Assembly (NCBI RefSeq): GCF_002995845.1
Contig: NZ_PVXP01000004.1
Location: forward strand, 62,001 to 126,000
Direction: 5' to 3'
Length of the DNA: 64,000 nucleotides
Origin: Clostridium luticellarii
Lineage (GTDB): Bacteria; Bacillota; Clostridia; Clostridiales; Clostridiaceae
In this document: positions 1 to 8,917 of the stretch, one piece after another
How positions within the stretch are numbered: the stretch's first letter is position 1
How the letters are laid out: every line of letters begins with the position of its first letter
The notes under the pieces: generated by a model
Seen by the model: the letters and a program-made list of their open reading frames with translations, nothing else
Told to the model about the DNA's origin: nothing
Database searches by the model: none
Position numbers and translations under genes: made by a program

Positions 1-36
1 TGTACCCCTTCCAAATCCCGTCATACTTTTAATCAT
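1..36 (-). CDS. yicC: YicC family protein, N-terminal fragment (cut by window edge)
   Basis: Reading the minus strand from position 36, an ATG opens a frame translating to MIKSMTGFGRGT, which is the highly conserved start of YicC-family proteins, and the frame runs off the left edge. A GGAAGG ribosome binding site lies upstream. YicC proteins are endoribonuclease-related factors, usually encoded beside remA and gmk in Firmicutes. Only twelve codons are visible, so nothing can be said about the rest of the protein. The call rests on the N-terminal signature and on its typical position downstream of spoIVA in clostridia. Confidence 0.8.
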   Translation of the reverse strand, partial: MIKSMTGFGRGT

Positions 37-424
37 TATAATTTCATCCTTCCACAAACCTTATAAGTCTCCACTTAATTATACATAAATATATATAATA
101 ATTTCAAGATAAATTTCTCCAAAGGCTGATATCCTCATTTCAAAGTGCAAAGTATAAATACTAAATATTAAATAATGAAGATTTTAAGTTAAAGACGAAA
201 ATCAACCAATCCCAGCTAAAATTTCTCCTGAAAACCTATTTTAAAACGATTATATCATAAAATGCCTGCAATAGACATATATATATGAATATTATAGATT
301 TATTTAGAAAATTTAGAGCTTCAGACAATTATATTTTAATTATCTGAAGCTCTAAGCTTGAAAATCCAATTTCAAGACAACCATATCTCGGTAAAACAAC
401 TATTTCAGAATACATTGCGAAAAT
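37..424. other. Intergenic region between spoIVA and yicC
   Basis: This is 388 bases of very AT-rich DNA with no open frame that looks coding on either strand. It holds the hairpin at 313-355 and presumably the promoter for yicC, but I could not pick a convincing -35/-10 pair. The stretch 37-300 shows no other structure that I would defend. Confidence 0.6.
313..355 (-). terminator. Hairpin downstream of spoIVA
   Basis: Perfect 13-bp arms (TTAGAGCTTCAGA at 313-325 and its complement at 343-355) flank an AT-rich loop that can extend the stem. On the minus strand the stem is followed by AATTTTCT, a short T run. It lies about 70 bases past the spoIVA stop, so it fits an intrinsic terminator for spoIVA, though the T tract is weak. 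Confidence 0.6.
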
Positions 425-1903
425 TTAAAGTATAATGCATATTAGTCCTCCATTGCCTTCATTTATAATTTTCTGCAGTGTTTTTTGTATTTTAATCTGG
501 ATATCCTCCGGCATTTTATAGAGTTTGTTCTGAAGTCCCTCCTTCACCAATATTTCCAGTGACTTTCCAAACATATTGCTCTGCCATATTTTAGAAGGAT
601 CACTTTCAAATTGTTCCAGCAGCGATTTCACCATTTCCTCACTTTCCCTCTCTGTACCCATAATAGGTGAAATCTCAGTTTCGATATCTGCTCTTATAAA
701 ATGCAGTGAAGGGGCACTGGCTTTTAGTTTAACTCCAAATTTATTTCCCTGCTTAACGATTTGAGGTTCTTCCAGCTTCATTTCAGAAAGCTGTGGTGCC
801 ACCAATCCGTAGCCGGTTTCTCTTACATCTTTCAGGGCTCTGGAAATCTTGTCGTATTCGACTTTAGCACTGTTCATTTCCTTAACTATGTTCAGCAGAT
901 CATTTTCTCCTTGAATTTCTTTTCCGCAGATTTCACCCAATATCTTATAGTAAAGATCTTTTTTTGGATTTAGATTAATGGTGGCGGTACCCTCTCCCAT
1001 GTTAATTTCCTTTACCTGGGAATCTCCCACAAACTCCACGTCGCCAAACCCCTCAACGGATTTCACTATATCTCTGATTTTGTATACACTTTGACACATT
1101 TCCTTTATCAAATTTATAAAGTCCAATTTAAGCCAATGAGATGGTTCCATTTTTTCTATCCACTCCGGCATGTCAATATTTATTTCCTTGATTGGAAATT
1201 CCTTTAATATTTTCTGGAATACATTTGTTATGTCTTCTCCCCTCATATTGAGCACATCCATACACTGAACAGGTACATCGTATTTGCCTTCAAGTTCTTT
1301 CTTTAAAGTCATGGTATCCGGCTCATAGGGGTGCTGCGAATTTAAGATTATCATAAAAGGCTTATTTATTGATTTCAGCTCATTTACAACTCTTTCCTCC
1401 GCCTCCACGTAGTCTTCCCTGTCTATATCCGTTATAGATCCGTCTGTAGTCACCAAAATTCCTATGGTTGAATGTTCATTTATTACCTTTTTAGTTCCAA
1501 TCTCAGCAGCTTCTTCAAAAGGTATTTCATAATCGTACCAGGGTGTGGTGACCATTTTGGCCTCTTCTCCCTCCATATACCCCAGCGCACTTTTAACTAT
1601 ATACCCTACACAGTCCACCATCCTTACTTTGAATTTAGTACTCTCGTTTAAACTTATCTCTATAGCTTCATTGGGAACAAATTTAGGTTCCGTAGTGTGA
1701 ATTGATTTTCCGGAAGAACTTTGGGGCAGTTCATCTTTAGCTCTCTGTTTTTTATAAGAATTATCTATGTTGGGAAGCACCATTATTTCCATAAATTTTT
1801 TTATAAAAGTGGATTTTCCAGTTCTAACAGGGCCTACAACTCCTACATATATATCTCCTTGAGTTCTCTCTGCAATATCTTTGTATATATTAAAGTTTTC
1901 CAA
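425..1903 (-). CDS. spoIVA: Stage IV sporulation protein A (spore coat morphogenetic ATPase)
   Basis: SpoIVA polymerises by ATP hydrolysis on the outer forespore membrane and forms the base layer on which the spore coat is assembled; it is also needed for cortex formation. The 492-residue length equals that of the Bacillus subtilis protein. A Walker A motif GPVRTGKST is at residues 24-32, a DxxG-like VDCVG follows near residue 97, and the protein ends GGLICIIL, a conserved membrane-associating tail. The start codon is TTG at 1901-1903, supported by GGAGG seven bases upstream; no in-frame ATG fits. It is the last gene before a hairpin and lies downstream of der-gpsA. Mother-cell SigE control is expected from the family, but I could not identify a clear SigE promoter in the 95-base gap upstream. 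Confidence 0.95.
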   Translation of the reverse strand: MENFNIYKDIAERTQGDIYVGVVGPVRTGKSTFIKKFMEIMVLPNIDNSYKKQRAKDELPQSSSGKSIHTTEPKFVPNEAIEISLNESTKFKVRMVDCVGYIVKSALGYMEGEEAKMVTTPWYDYEIPFEEAAEIGTKKVINEHSTIGILVTTDGSITDIDREDYVEAEERVVNELKSINKPFMIILNSQHPYEPDTMTLKKELEGKYDVPVQCMDVLNMRGEDITNVFQKILKEFPIKEINIDMPEWIEKMEPSHWLKLDFINLIKEMCQSVYKIRDIVKSVEGFGDVEFVGDSQVKEINMGEGTATINLNPKKDLYYKILGEICGKEIQGENDLLNIVKEMNSAKVEYDKISRALKDVRETGYGLVAPQLSEMKLEEPQIVKQGNKFGVKLKASAPSLHFIRADIETEISPIMGTERESEEMVKSLLEQFESDPSKIWQSNMFGKSLEILVKEGLQNKLYKMPEDIQIKIQKTLQKIINEGNGGLICIIL

Positions 1904-1998
1904 AATATACCCTCCAATAATCTAATATTAACAGTATATATATATTTTCATAGGGCATATTTTATTACATATTATTTCATATGAAGTCAAAATTAATT

Positions 1999-2997
1999 TT
2001 AATATACCTCACTTTTCTTGGCTCTTGTCATAAGTTCATATACGGTGTACCTGGGATCCTTTCCCAGAAAAAGTATTTCATAGAGTGCTTCAGTTATAGG
2101 CATTTCTACATTCAACTTACTTTTCAGCTCATGGAAAGCCTGGCAGGCTGATATACCTTCAACCACCATATTAACTTGTTTAACAGCCTCTTTTACTGAT
2201 TTTCCCTGTCCTATAAGTATCCCTGCTTTTCTATTTCTGCTGTGCATGCTGGTACAGGTAACTATGAGATCCCCTATACCTGAAAGGCCCGAAAAAGTCT
2301 CCCTCCTGCCTCCAAGTCTTTCTCCAATTCTAACTATTTCTGCAATTCCCCTGGTCATAAGGGCTGCTTTTGAGTTGTCTCCGTAACCTATGCCATCTGA
2401 AATTCCAGCTGCCAGTGCAATTATATTTTTGACAGCACCGCCAATTTCCACTCCAACTGTATCCTCATTGGTATATACTCTAAACTTATTTGTCATAAAC
2501 AAATTTTGAATTTTTCTGCAGGCTTCCATGTCTTTTGAAGATACAACCACCGTGGTGGGTATATCAAGAGCCACTTCTTCCGCATGGCTGGGTCCTGAAA
2601 GAACTACCACTTTGTTTTCAGGCAGTTCTTCTTCAATGACCTGTGAAAGCCTTTCCCCTGTTTTTGTCTCTATTCCCTTAGCTATATTTACAATTATCTG
2701 ATCTTTATCTATAAACTGACTAAAATTTCCACACACTTCCCTTACTGCCTGGGAGGGAACCGCCAGAACCAAGATATCGCTGCTTTTGATCACTTTCTCA
2801 CCATCGGTAGATGCCTTTACGCCCTTTGGAATCAATACTTTATGTAGATACTTTATATTTTCCCTTTTCACATTTATATCTTCCACTATAGTACTTTTTC
2901 TGTCCCACAAGTTCACTTGAACTCCCTTTTTAGCAAGCATTACAGAAAGGGCCGTTCCAAAGCTGCCCCCTCCTAAAAAAGATACGGATAAACCCAC
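1999..2997 (-). CDS. gpsA: Glycerol-3-phosphate dehydrogenase [NAD(P)+]
   Basis: GpsA reduces dihydroxyacetone phosphate to sn-glycerol 3-phosphate in the cytoplasm, supplying the backbone for membrane phospholipids. The 332-residue protein has the N-terminal Rossmann nucleotide loop GGGSFGTA at residues 9-16, the conserved SGPSHAEE segment and the catalytic-lysine region GAVKNIIALAAG, followed by the SGIGDLIVTC segment of the C-terminal domain. The start codon is GTG at 2995-2997, seven bases after GGAAGG; an ATG two bases away is in the wrong frame. The gene starts two bases after the der stop codon, so the two are surely co-transcribed and perhaps translationally coupled, an order common in Firmicutes. 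Confidence 0.95.
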   Translation of the reverse strand: MGLSVSFLGGGSFGTALSVMLAKKGVQVNLWDRKSTIVEDINVKRENIKYLHKVLIPKGVKASTDGEKVIKSSDILVLAVPSQAVREVCGNFSQFIDKDQIIVNIAKGIETKTGERLSQVIEEELPENKVVVLSGPSHAEEVALDIPTTVVVSSKDMEACRKIQNLFMTNKFRVYTNEDTVGVEIGGAVKNIIALAAGISDGIGYGDNSKAALMTRGIAEIVRIGERLGGRRETFSGLSGIGDLIVTCTSMHSRNRKAGILIGQGKSVKEAVKQVNMVVEGISACQAFHELKSKLNVEMPITEALYEILFLGKDPRYTVYELMTRAKKSEVY

Positions 2998-2999
2998 AT

Positions 3000-4316
3000 T
3001 TAATCCTTCCTTTCCCTAAATTCAAATTTTATTCCAGTGCCTGTAAAATCGAAGTTTTCCCTCAATTGATTCTCTATATATCTTTCATAGGAAAAATGAA
3101 TACAATTAGGATCATTTACAAAAAACACAAAGGTAGGAGGTTTGATATCTATTTGAGTGACGTAATATATCTTCAGTCTTTTATTTCCTACCACTGGAGG
3201 TTCCTTCATCATAATAGCCCTGCTTATAATGTCATTTAACACTCCGGTCTTTATTTTCTTACAATAATTTTCATAACAGATTTTCACCAGTTCCAGCACT
3301 TTATGTACTCTCTGTCCTGTCTTTGCAGATATAAAGAGGTAGGGAGCATAGATCATGAAGGAAAGACTTTTATTTAAAGTATTCTTGTACATATTTACAG
3401 TCTTCGTGTCTTTATCTATCAAATCCCATTTATTTACTATAACCATGATGGACTTATTCAATTCATGTGCATATCCTATTATTTTTTCATCCTGTTCACT
3501 TATACCCTGGGTAGCATCCAATATTAGTACACAGACATCTGCTCTTTCAACAGCTGCATAGGTCCTTATGACGCTGTACCTTTCCACTTCTTTTCTGACT
3601 TTGCTCTTTCTTCTGATGCCTGCCGTATCTATCAATAAAAATTTGCCTTCCTCCGTATTGAGGTAACTGTCTATAGCATCCCTGGTAGTGCCCGGAATCT
3701 CACTCACAATAACTCTCTCCTCACCCAGCAGTTTGTTCACAAGAGATGACTTTCCCACATTGGGTTTTCCTATAAAAGCTATTTTAACATATTCCTCCTC
3801 GGCCTGTTCATCACTGTGGTTTTTAAAATTCTCCACTACCTTATCCAGCATGTCACCCAGTCCCAGTCCTTGAGAGGCTGAAATGGCTATAGGATCCCCT
3901 ATGCCGAGATTATAGAACTCATATGCAGAAACTTCCTGTTTTACACTATCTATTTTATTCACTACAAGCACCACTGACTTTTTACTTTTTCTGAGCATTT
4001 GGGAAACCTCTTTATCAGAATCAGTGAGTCCTTCCCTGCCATCCACTATGAATATTATCACATCTGCAACCTCAACTGCCATCTGTGCCTGTCTTCTCAT
4101 CTGAAGAGATATTATATCATTTTCCTCCGGTTCAATTCCTCCAGTATCAATTATGGTGAAATTATATTTCAGCCACTCCGCCTCTGCATATACCCTGTCC
4201 CTGGTAACTCCAGGTGTATCCTCCACTATGGATATTCTCTTTCCCGCCAATTTATTAAACAAAGTTGATTTTCCTACATTAGGCCTTCCCACTATAGCTA
4301 CTATTGGTTTTCCCAT
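3000..4316 (-). CDS. der: Ribosome assembly GTPase Der (EngA)
   Basis: Der is an essential GTPase that acts late in 50S ribosomal subunit assembly. The 438-residue protein shows the diagnostic tandem of two GTPase domains: the first P-loop GRPNVGKST at residues 10-18 and the second GKPNVGKSS near residue 183, each followed by DTxG (DTGGIE and DTAGIR) and NKxD (NKID and NKWD) motifs, then a C-terminal KH-like domain. The length is normal for the family. The ATG at 4314-4316 directly precedes [10 protein letters not shown], the typical start. It sits between a DUF512 gene (three bases upstream) and gpsA (two bases downstream) in one tight transcription unit. Confidence 0.96.
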   Translation of the reverse strand: MGKPIVAIVGRPNVGKSTLFNKLAGKRISIVEDTPGVTRDRVYAEAEWLKYNFTIIDTGGIEPEENDIISLQMRRQAQMAVEVADVIIFIVDGREGLTDSDKEVSQMLRKSKKSVVLVVNKIDSVKQEVSAYEFYNLGIGDPIAISASQGLGLGDMLDKVVENFKNHSDEQAEEEYVKIAFIGKPNVGKSSLVNKLLGEERVIVSEIPGTTRDAIDSYLNTEEGKFLLIDTAGIRRKSKVRKEVERYSVIRTYAAVERADVCVLILDATQGISEQDEKIIGYAHELNKSIMVIVNKWDLIDKDTKTVNMYKNTLNKSLSFMIYAPYLFISAKTGQRVHKVLELVKICYENYCKKIKTGVLNDIISRAIMMKEPPVVGNKRLKIYYVTQIDIKPPTFVFFVNDPNCIHFSYERYIENQLRENFDFTGTGIKFEFRERKD

Positions 4317-4319
4317 TTA

Positions 4320-5654
4320 TCATTTCACCTCACCATTTTCATTTATGATCTTTATTAGATCCTTTCCTGTATAATCACATACAAGTATCTTTCTTTTTAA
4401 AGTTTTTTCCAGTTTCTCTAAAGTTACATCATCTAAAAATACCCTGTCTTTTGAATCTGAAAATTCATATCCTTTTCTCAACATACATTCCGGTATGACT
4501 ATATACCTGCCAAGACTTTCATTTTTAAGCTGGTATGTTATATCTTCTGCAGTAATAAGCCCCGCCACAGTTATAGTGTTTCCAAAAAAGTTATTTATTA
4601 TCTTTTTTACATCAATTAAAATATCGGGATTTTTTTCTGATATTTTAGCAGCCGCATTTTTTATGTCATTGTATGCCAGATCCCCGGTCAAAAAAGTAAA
4701 ATTACCTTTTATATGAGTATTTAGATGATCAATTTCCCTGTCTATGTTCGCTCTAAAAAGCCTCACCATACCCACTCCATCTTCCAGCTGCCCATAATCT
4801 CCATAAAAAGTGGAATTCGGAATTTTTTTACATGAAATGAGATAGAATTCATCAGAAAGCCTTACAAATGGCGAGCCCATTTCTCCTTCATATTTGCACT
4901 GAAGTTCTTCTGCAATTTGCAGCTGATTTTCTGCTGAAATTCTGTCATACTGCCTAAGTGTAAAAAGTCCCTGCCTGTATTTAGTAATTCCCACAGGTAC
5001 TGCTGCAACATTTAAAATTCCAGGATACAGTTTATACAAATCCTCCACGGTTCTCCTAAACTCCACACCATCATTTATACCGGGACATAGTACTATTTGA
5101 CAATTAATTTTTATTCCATTTTCAGTAAGCTTCTTCAGCAAATCATATATATTTCCTGCAAATTTATTTTGAATCATCTTTATCCTAAGATTTGGATTTG
5201 TAGTATGCACAGATACATTTATTGGGCTGATTTTATACTTGATTATTCTATCTATATCCCATTCAGTCATATTTGTAAGAGTTACAAAATTTCCCTGAAG
5301 AAAGGCCAGACGGGAATCGTCATCCTTAAAATAGAGAGTTTTTCTCATGCCAGGTGGAAGCTGGGCTATAAAACAAAAAATACAATTATTATGACAGCTT
5401 CTGGGTTTATCCAGAATGGTCTCTTCAAATTCCACACCTAGTTCCTCATCATATTCCTTCTCTATTTCAAGTTCCCATATCTCTTTACTGCACTTTTCTA
5501 TTTCTATTTTTACATATTCATCACTCATCAAAAACTTGTAGTCTATTATATCCTTAACCTCAATACCATTTATGGATAAAAGGCAATCTCCAATTTCTAT
5601 TCCCATTTCCTCTGCAATACTTCCAGTTTTGACTGCCTTAATTCTATTTTTCAT
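4320..5654 (-). CDS. DUF512 family protein with PDZ domain and radical-SAM-like cysteine cluster
   Basis: The 444-residue protein begins with a PDZ-like domain (about residues 1-60, with the IGDCLLSINGIEV ligand-loop signature). It continues with a radical-SAM-type cluster C87-x3-C91-x2-C94 and then the DUF512 region. This architecture is widespread in clostridia and cyanobacteria and annotated as a putative Fe-S oxidoreductase, but the substrate is unknown. It lies three bases upstream of der and is probably co-transcribed with der and gpsA, an arrangement conserved in many clostridia. That hints at a housekeeping role, possibly in ribosome or membrane maintenance, but this is inference only. 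Confidence 0.85.
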   Translation of the reverse strand: MKNRIKAVKTGSIAEEMGIEIGDCLLSINGIEVKDIIDYKFLMSDEYVKIEIEKCSKEIWELEIEKEYDEELGVEFEETILDKPRSCHNNCIFCFIAQLPPGMRKTLYFKDDDSRLAFLQGNFVTLTNMTEWDIDRIIKYKISPINVSVHTTNPNLRIKMIQNKFAGNIYDLLKKLTENGIKINCQIVLCPGINDGVEFRRTVEDLYKLYPGILNVAAVPVGITKYRQGLFTLRQYDRISAENQLQIAEELQCKYEGEMGSPFVRLSDEFYLISCKKIPNSTFYGDYGQLEDGVGMVRLFRANIDREIDHLNTHIKGNFTFLTGDLAYNDIKNAAAKISEKNPDILIDVKKIINNFFGNTITVAGLITAEDITYQLKNESLGRYIVIPECMLRKGYEFSDSKDRVFLDDVTLEKLEKTLKRKILVCDYTGKDLIKIINENGEVK

Positions 5655-5689
5655 CTATATGACCCCTAATTAAATATTTATTATAACTT

Positions 5690-6685
5690 TTAAAACAAAC
5701 TCAATAAAAATATAAGAATTCCCGAAATTACGGCACAACTTGGTATAGTAAATATCCAGGTTACAACTATATCCTTGGCCACACTCCATCTCACTGCAGA
5801 GAATCTTTTAGCAGAACCGACTCCCATTATAGCTGTGGTTATTATATGAGTTGTACTGACAGGTGCATCAAACATAGTGGCTGTAAATATTACCGCCGAA
5901 GCTCCCATTTCCGCTGAAAAACCATTTATCGGTGCCATTTTTGCCATTTTAGAACCCATGGTCTTTATTATCTTTTTCCCTCCAAGACTTGTTCCCAATG
6001 CCATGGACAGGGCGCAGCATATCTTTACCCATAGGGGTACTGAAAATTCAGCGAGAAATCCGGCACTCACCAATGTCATGGTTATGATTCCCATAGTTTT
6101 TTGTGCATCATTTCCACCATGATTTAAAGCCACCAGCATAGCTGAAAATATCTGGGCCTTTGAAAAAACCTTCGTAACTACACGAGGTCTGGTATTTCTG
6201 AGCACCAGATTCATTATATTCATAAATATATACCCTACTATAAATCCTATTATTGGTGATAATATAAGCCAGAGTATGACTTTCCAAAAAAGTCCTGACC
6301 AATTGATTATTAAAAAAGAACTCTTATAGACAACAGCAGACCCCACTAATCCTCCTATGAGTGCATGAGAGGAACTACTTGGTATACCAAAATACCAGGT
6401 TATCAAATTCCAGATTATAGCACCCATTAAAGCAGCTATAATTACTTCTTGAGTAACATCATTGGGATTTACTATTCCATTACCTACCGTTTCAGCAACT
6501 TTTACACTCATAAAAGCTCCCATAAAATTCAGGGAAGCCGACATTAAAACAGCTTCTCTCATAGTCATAACTCTGGTGGACACACAACAGGCTATGGCAT
6601 TGGCGCTATCATGAAAACCATTTATCGTGTCAAATACTATTGCAATTATAACTATTATTACAGTCAAAGTCAAAGAACTAAGCAT
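5690..6685 (-). CDS. pit: PiT family inorganic phosphate permease
   Basis: This is a 331-residue polytopic membrane protein of the PiT family, which carries phosphate (usually as a metal-phosphate complex) in symport with H+ or Na+. Both PiT signatures are present: GFHDSANAIA near residue 23 and NHGGNDAQKTMG in the middle, with hydrophobic segments throughout and the short clostridial length. Its ATG lies inside the last codons of the upstream DUF47 gene (eight-base overlap), a coupling typical for PiT and its accessory protein. With the pst operon immediately next, the cell has a constitutive low-affinity and an inducible high-affinity route side by side. Arsenate or sulfate specificity cannot be excluded. 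Confidence 0.92.
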   Translation of the reverse strand: MLSSLTLTVIIVIIAIVFDTINGFHDSANAIACCVSTRVMTMREAVLMSASLNFMGAFMSVKVAETVGNGIVNPNDVTQEVIIAALMGAIIWNLITWYFGIPSSSSHALIGGLVGSAVVYKSSFLIINWSGLFWKVILWLILSPIIGFIVGYIFMNIMNLVLRNTRPRVVTKVFSKAQIFSAMLVALNHGGNDAQKTMGIITMTLVSAGFLAEFSVPLWVKICCALSMALGTSLGGKKIIKTMGSKMAKMAPINGFSAEMGASAVIFTATMFDAPVSTTHIITTAIMGVGSAKRFSAVRWSVAKDIVVTWIFTIPSCAVISGILIFLLSLF

Positions 6686-7301
6686 TTTTCATTACTACTC
6701 CTTCGATAACATTCGCCAAATCCTCACAGGCATCCAATGTATTTTCAAGGTACTGGTATATTTCTCTCCACTTTATAACATCCAAAACCTTCATATTTGA
6801 TCTGAATAAACTTCCAATAGCTCCCCTTGAAACCACATCTCCCTGTTCTTCTATTCTGTTTACATCTATTATCATATGTGGGAGCTTCTTGCTTGTCTTC
6901 ATATTTTTCAATTCTTTCATTATCTCTATTATTTCTTTGCAGGATTCAACTATCATGTGGCTCAATTGACATGCCTCTTCGGTACATTTATTCACATTCA
7001 GCATAACAAACCTGTTGGCAGTGGATTCTATAAAGTCAACAATATCATCCATATCCTTGGCTATTATATATATATCCTCTCTATCTAATGGAGTAATAAA
7101 GGTTTTATTCAATTGTTCTAGTATTTCATGCTGCTTTCTGTCTCCTTCATGTTCCACTTCTTTTAATTTTTTCAAATTCTTCTCTGCATTTTCCAAATCG
7201 CCCAAAAATTCCAGCAGCAGTTTTGATGCCCTGTAGGCAATATCCGCCGTCTGTATGAAAAATTCATAAAATTTATCTTCCTTGGGAGTAAAAGTAAACA
7301 T
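6678..7301 (-). CDS. DUF47 family PiT accessory protein (PhoU-like fold)
   Basis: A 207-residue, almost entirely helical protein rich in Lys and Glu, without membrane segments. DUF47 proteins share the PhoU helical-bundle fold and are encoded next to PiT permeases, whose activity they are thought to modulate. The motif EGDRKQHEI and the LDREDIYIIAKDMDDIVDF segment are typical of the family. A strong GGAGG lies upstream of the ATG at 7299-7301. It overlaps the permease by eight bases. A 28-bp inverted repeat over its probable -10 suggests that the pair is transcriptionally regulated. Confidence 0.9.
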   Translation of the reverse strand: MFTFTPKEDKFYEFFIQTADIAYRASKLLLEFLGDLENAEKNLKKLKEVEHEGDRKQHEILEQLNKTFITPLDREDIYIIAKDMDDIVDFIESTANRFVMLNVNKCTEEACQLSHMIVESCKEIIEIMKELKNMKTSKKLPHMIIDVNRIEEQGDVVSRGAIGSLFRSNMKVLDVIKWREIYQYLENTLDACEDLANVIEGVVMKNA

Positions 7302-7337
7302 TATATACCTCCTGATTATTGAAAATATTCATTTTCG

Positions 7338-7365
7338 ACCTAATAAAGTATACCATAAATTAGGT
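7338..7365 (-). promoter_or_regulatory. Candidate promoter and operator of the DUF47-pit operon
   Basis: On the minus strand a TATACT -10 element (plus-strand 7347-7352), preceded by TGG, lies about 45 bases upstream of the DUF47 start. It is centred in an inverted repeat with perfect 7-bp arms, ACCTAAT at 7338-7344 and ATTAGGT at 7359-7365, and partial symmetry inside. No good -35 is visible. The arrangement suggests a repressor or activator site, identity unknown. Confidence 0.45.
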
Positions 7366-7374
7366 TGAAATTAA

Positions 7375-7409
7375 ATAAAAAAAGTTTTAAGCAGTATGTG
7401 CTTAAAACT
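7375..7409 (-). terminator. Intrinsic terminator after phoU
   Basis: A 10-bp perfect stem (GTTTTAAGCA at 7384-7393 and its complement at 7399-7408, one extra pair possible) with a 5-base loop is followed on the minus strand by a run of seven T residues. It lies 24 bases past the phoU stop and ends the pst-phoU transcription unit. Confidence 0.85.
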
Positions 7410-7432
7410 CAAAAATTACATATATTTACTTT

Positions 7433-8089
7433 TTACTCATTTAGATCTTTCTGCTCTCCTGTCACTAAATATATTGTTCCCTCACATATATTCGTGGCAC
7501 GATCGGCTATTCTCTCCAGATACTTGCATACAAGCACCAGTTGAATTATCTGATTTGCCTTGCCTTCATCCTTTTCGGCAACCTTAATCATGTCAGTAAA
7601 TATTTTTTTAAATAACGCATCTATTTTATCATCCATTTTGCAGGCTTCATAGGCTTTCTCCAGATCCCTCTGCACATATGAATCTAAAGCAACTTTTATC
7701 ATGTCCTTCACTACATTGGACATCTTCGGTATATCTGTCAGTCTTTTTACGTATTTCTCATTCTTGAGTCTCAAAGTCACTTTAGCTATGTCCACTGCAT
7801 GATCTGCCATTCTTTCAAGATCCATCACCAATTTGGAATTCGTAAATATTGTTCTTAGATCTATGGCCAGAGGCTGCTCTTTTCCAGTCAGCTTTATGCA
7901 TTTATCTTCTATTTCCCTCTGCAGGGCATCTACTAGATCATCATTTTTTATGGTCTGCTCCGCCAATTCTTCATCTTGATTCACAAGTGATTCTATACAT
8001 TGATGAATTTGCTTCTCAACCATACTTCCCATTCTGAGCACATCATTGTGAATTTCCTGCAATGCACTGTCAAATGCACTTCTCGTCAT
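7433..8089 (-). CDS. phoU: Phosphate signalling protein PhoU
   Basis: PhoU is a cytoplasmic helical protein that links the Pst transporter to the PhoR kinase and keeps phosphate uptake in check when phosphate is plentiful. The 218-residue sequence has two repeated three-helix units, each with a metal-binding E/DxxxD pattern (for example LVMDLERMADHAVDIA and YLERIADRATNICEG), and begins in the usual way, with MTRSAFDSALQEI. It is the last gene of pstS-pstC-pstA-pstB-phoU, 66 bases after pstB, and is followed by a strong terminator. Length and gene order are both typical. Confidence 0.96.
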   Translation of the reverse strand: MTRSAFDSALQEIHNDVLRMGSMVEKQIHQCIESLVNQDEELAEQTIKNDDLVDALQREIEDKCIKLTGKEQPLAIDLRTIFTNSKLVMDLERMADHAVDIAKVTLRLKNEKYVKRLTDIPKMSNVVKDMIKVALDSYVQRDLEKAYEACKMDDKIDALFKKIFTDMIKVAEKDEGKANQIIQLVLVCKYLERIADRATNICEGTIYLVTGEQKDLNE

Positions 8090-8155
8090 TATTCACCGCA
8101 CCTCCCTTATACCTTATAAATTATTTATTGCTATAACAAATTACAGCATATAATC

Positions 8156-8905
8156 TTATCCAAATCTGCCTGTAATATAATCTTCCGTTCTTTTTTCCTT
8201 GGGTTTGTAGAAAATATTTTCAGTCTTACCGTCTTCAATGATTTCACCATTTAGGAAGAAAGCGGTATAGTCGGATATTCTGCCTGCCTGCTGCATATTA
8301 TGCGTTACTATTATTATAGTGTATTTTTTCTTCAACGTGTCCATAAGTTCTTCTATTTTGAGAGTGGATATAGGATCAAGAGCAGAAGTAGGTTCATCCA
8401 TTAAAAGCACATCCGGCTCTACGGCAAGAGTTCTGGCTATACAAAGTCTCTGCTGTTGTCCTCCTGAGAGTCCCAGTGCATTTCTATTCAATCTATCTTT
8501 AACCTCATCCCATATTGCCGCACCTTTTAAACTACTCTCCACCAGTTCATCCAATTTACTTTTATTATTTATACCGTGAACCCTAGGGCCATATGCCACA
8601 TTGTCATATATGGACATTGGGAATGGATTTGGGTTTTGAAATACCATTCCAATTCTCTTCCTCAAATCTATCACGTCATAATCCCTGTATATGTCTTTAT
8701 CTTCAAATAAAACTTTTCCTTCAATTTTAACTGAATCTATTAAATCATTCATTCTGTTTAAGGTTCTCAAAAATGTAGATTTCCCGCATCCAGAAGGTCC
8801 TATAAGTGCTGTAACTGAATTTTTTTTCACATTTAAATTCACTTTTTTAAGAGCTTGAACAGCTCCATAGTATAGATCGAGATTTTCAGTCTGTATTATA
8901 TCCAT
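8156..8905 (-). CDS. pstB: Phosphate ABC transporter ATP-binding protein PstB
   Basis: PstB hydrolyses ATP to drive high-affinity phosphate import through PstA/PstC. The 249-residue protein has Walker A GPSGCGKS at residues 36-43, the ABC signature LSGGQQQR at 145-152 and Walker B VLLMDE at 165-170 followed by the PTSALDP D-loop and the ITHNMQQA-type switch histidine (VTHNMQQA). The phosphate-specific phrase YGPRVHGI is also present. It starts 12 bases after pstA and is expressed as part of the pst operon. Confidence 0.97.
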   Translation of the reverse strand: MDIIQTENLDLYYGAVQALKKVNLNVKKNSVTALIGPSGCGKSTFLRTLNRMNDLIDSVKIEGKVLFEDKDIYRDYDVIDLRKRIGMVFQNPNPFPMSIYDNVAYGPRVHGINNKSKLDELVESSLKGAAIWDEVKDRLNRNALGLSGGQQQRLCIARTLAVEPDVLLMDEPTSALDPISTLKIEELMDTLKKKYTIIIVTHNMQQAGRISDYTAFFLNGEIIEDGKTENIFYKPKEKRTEDYITGRFG

Positions 8906-8917
8906 TGATTTTCCTCC

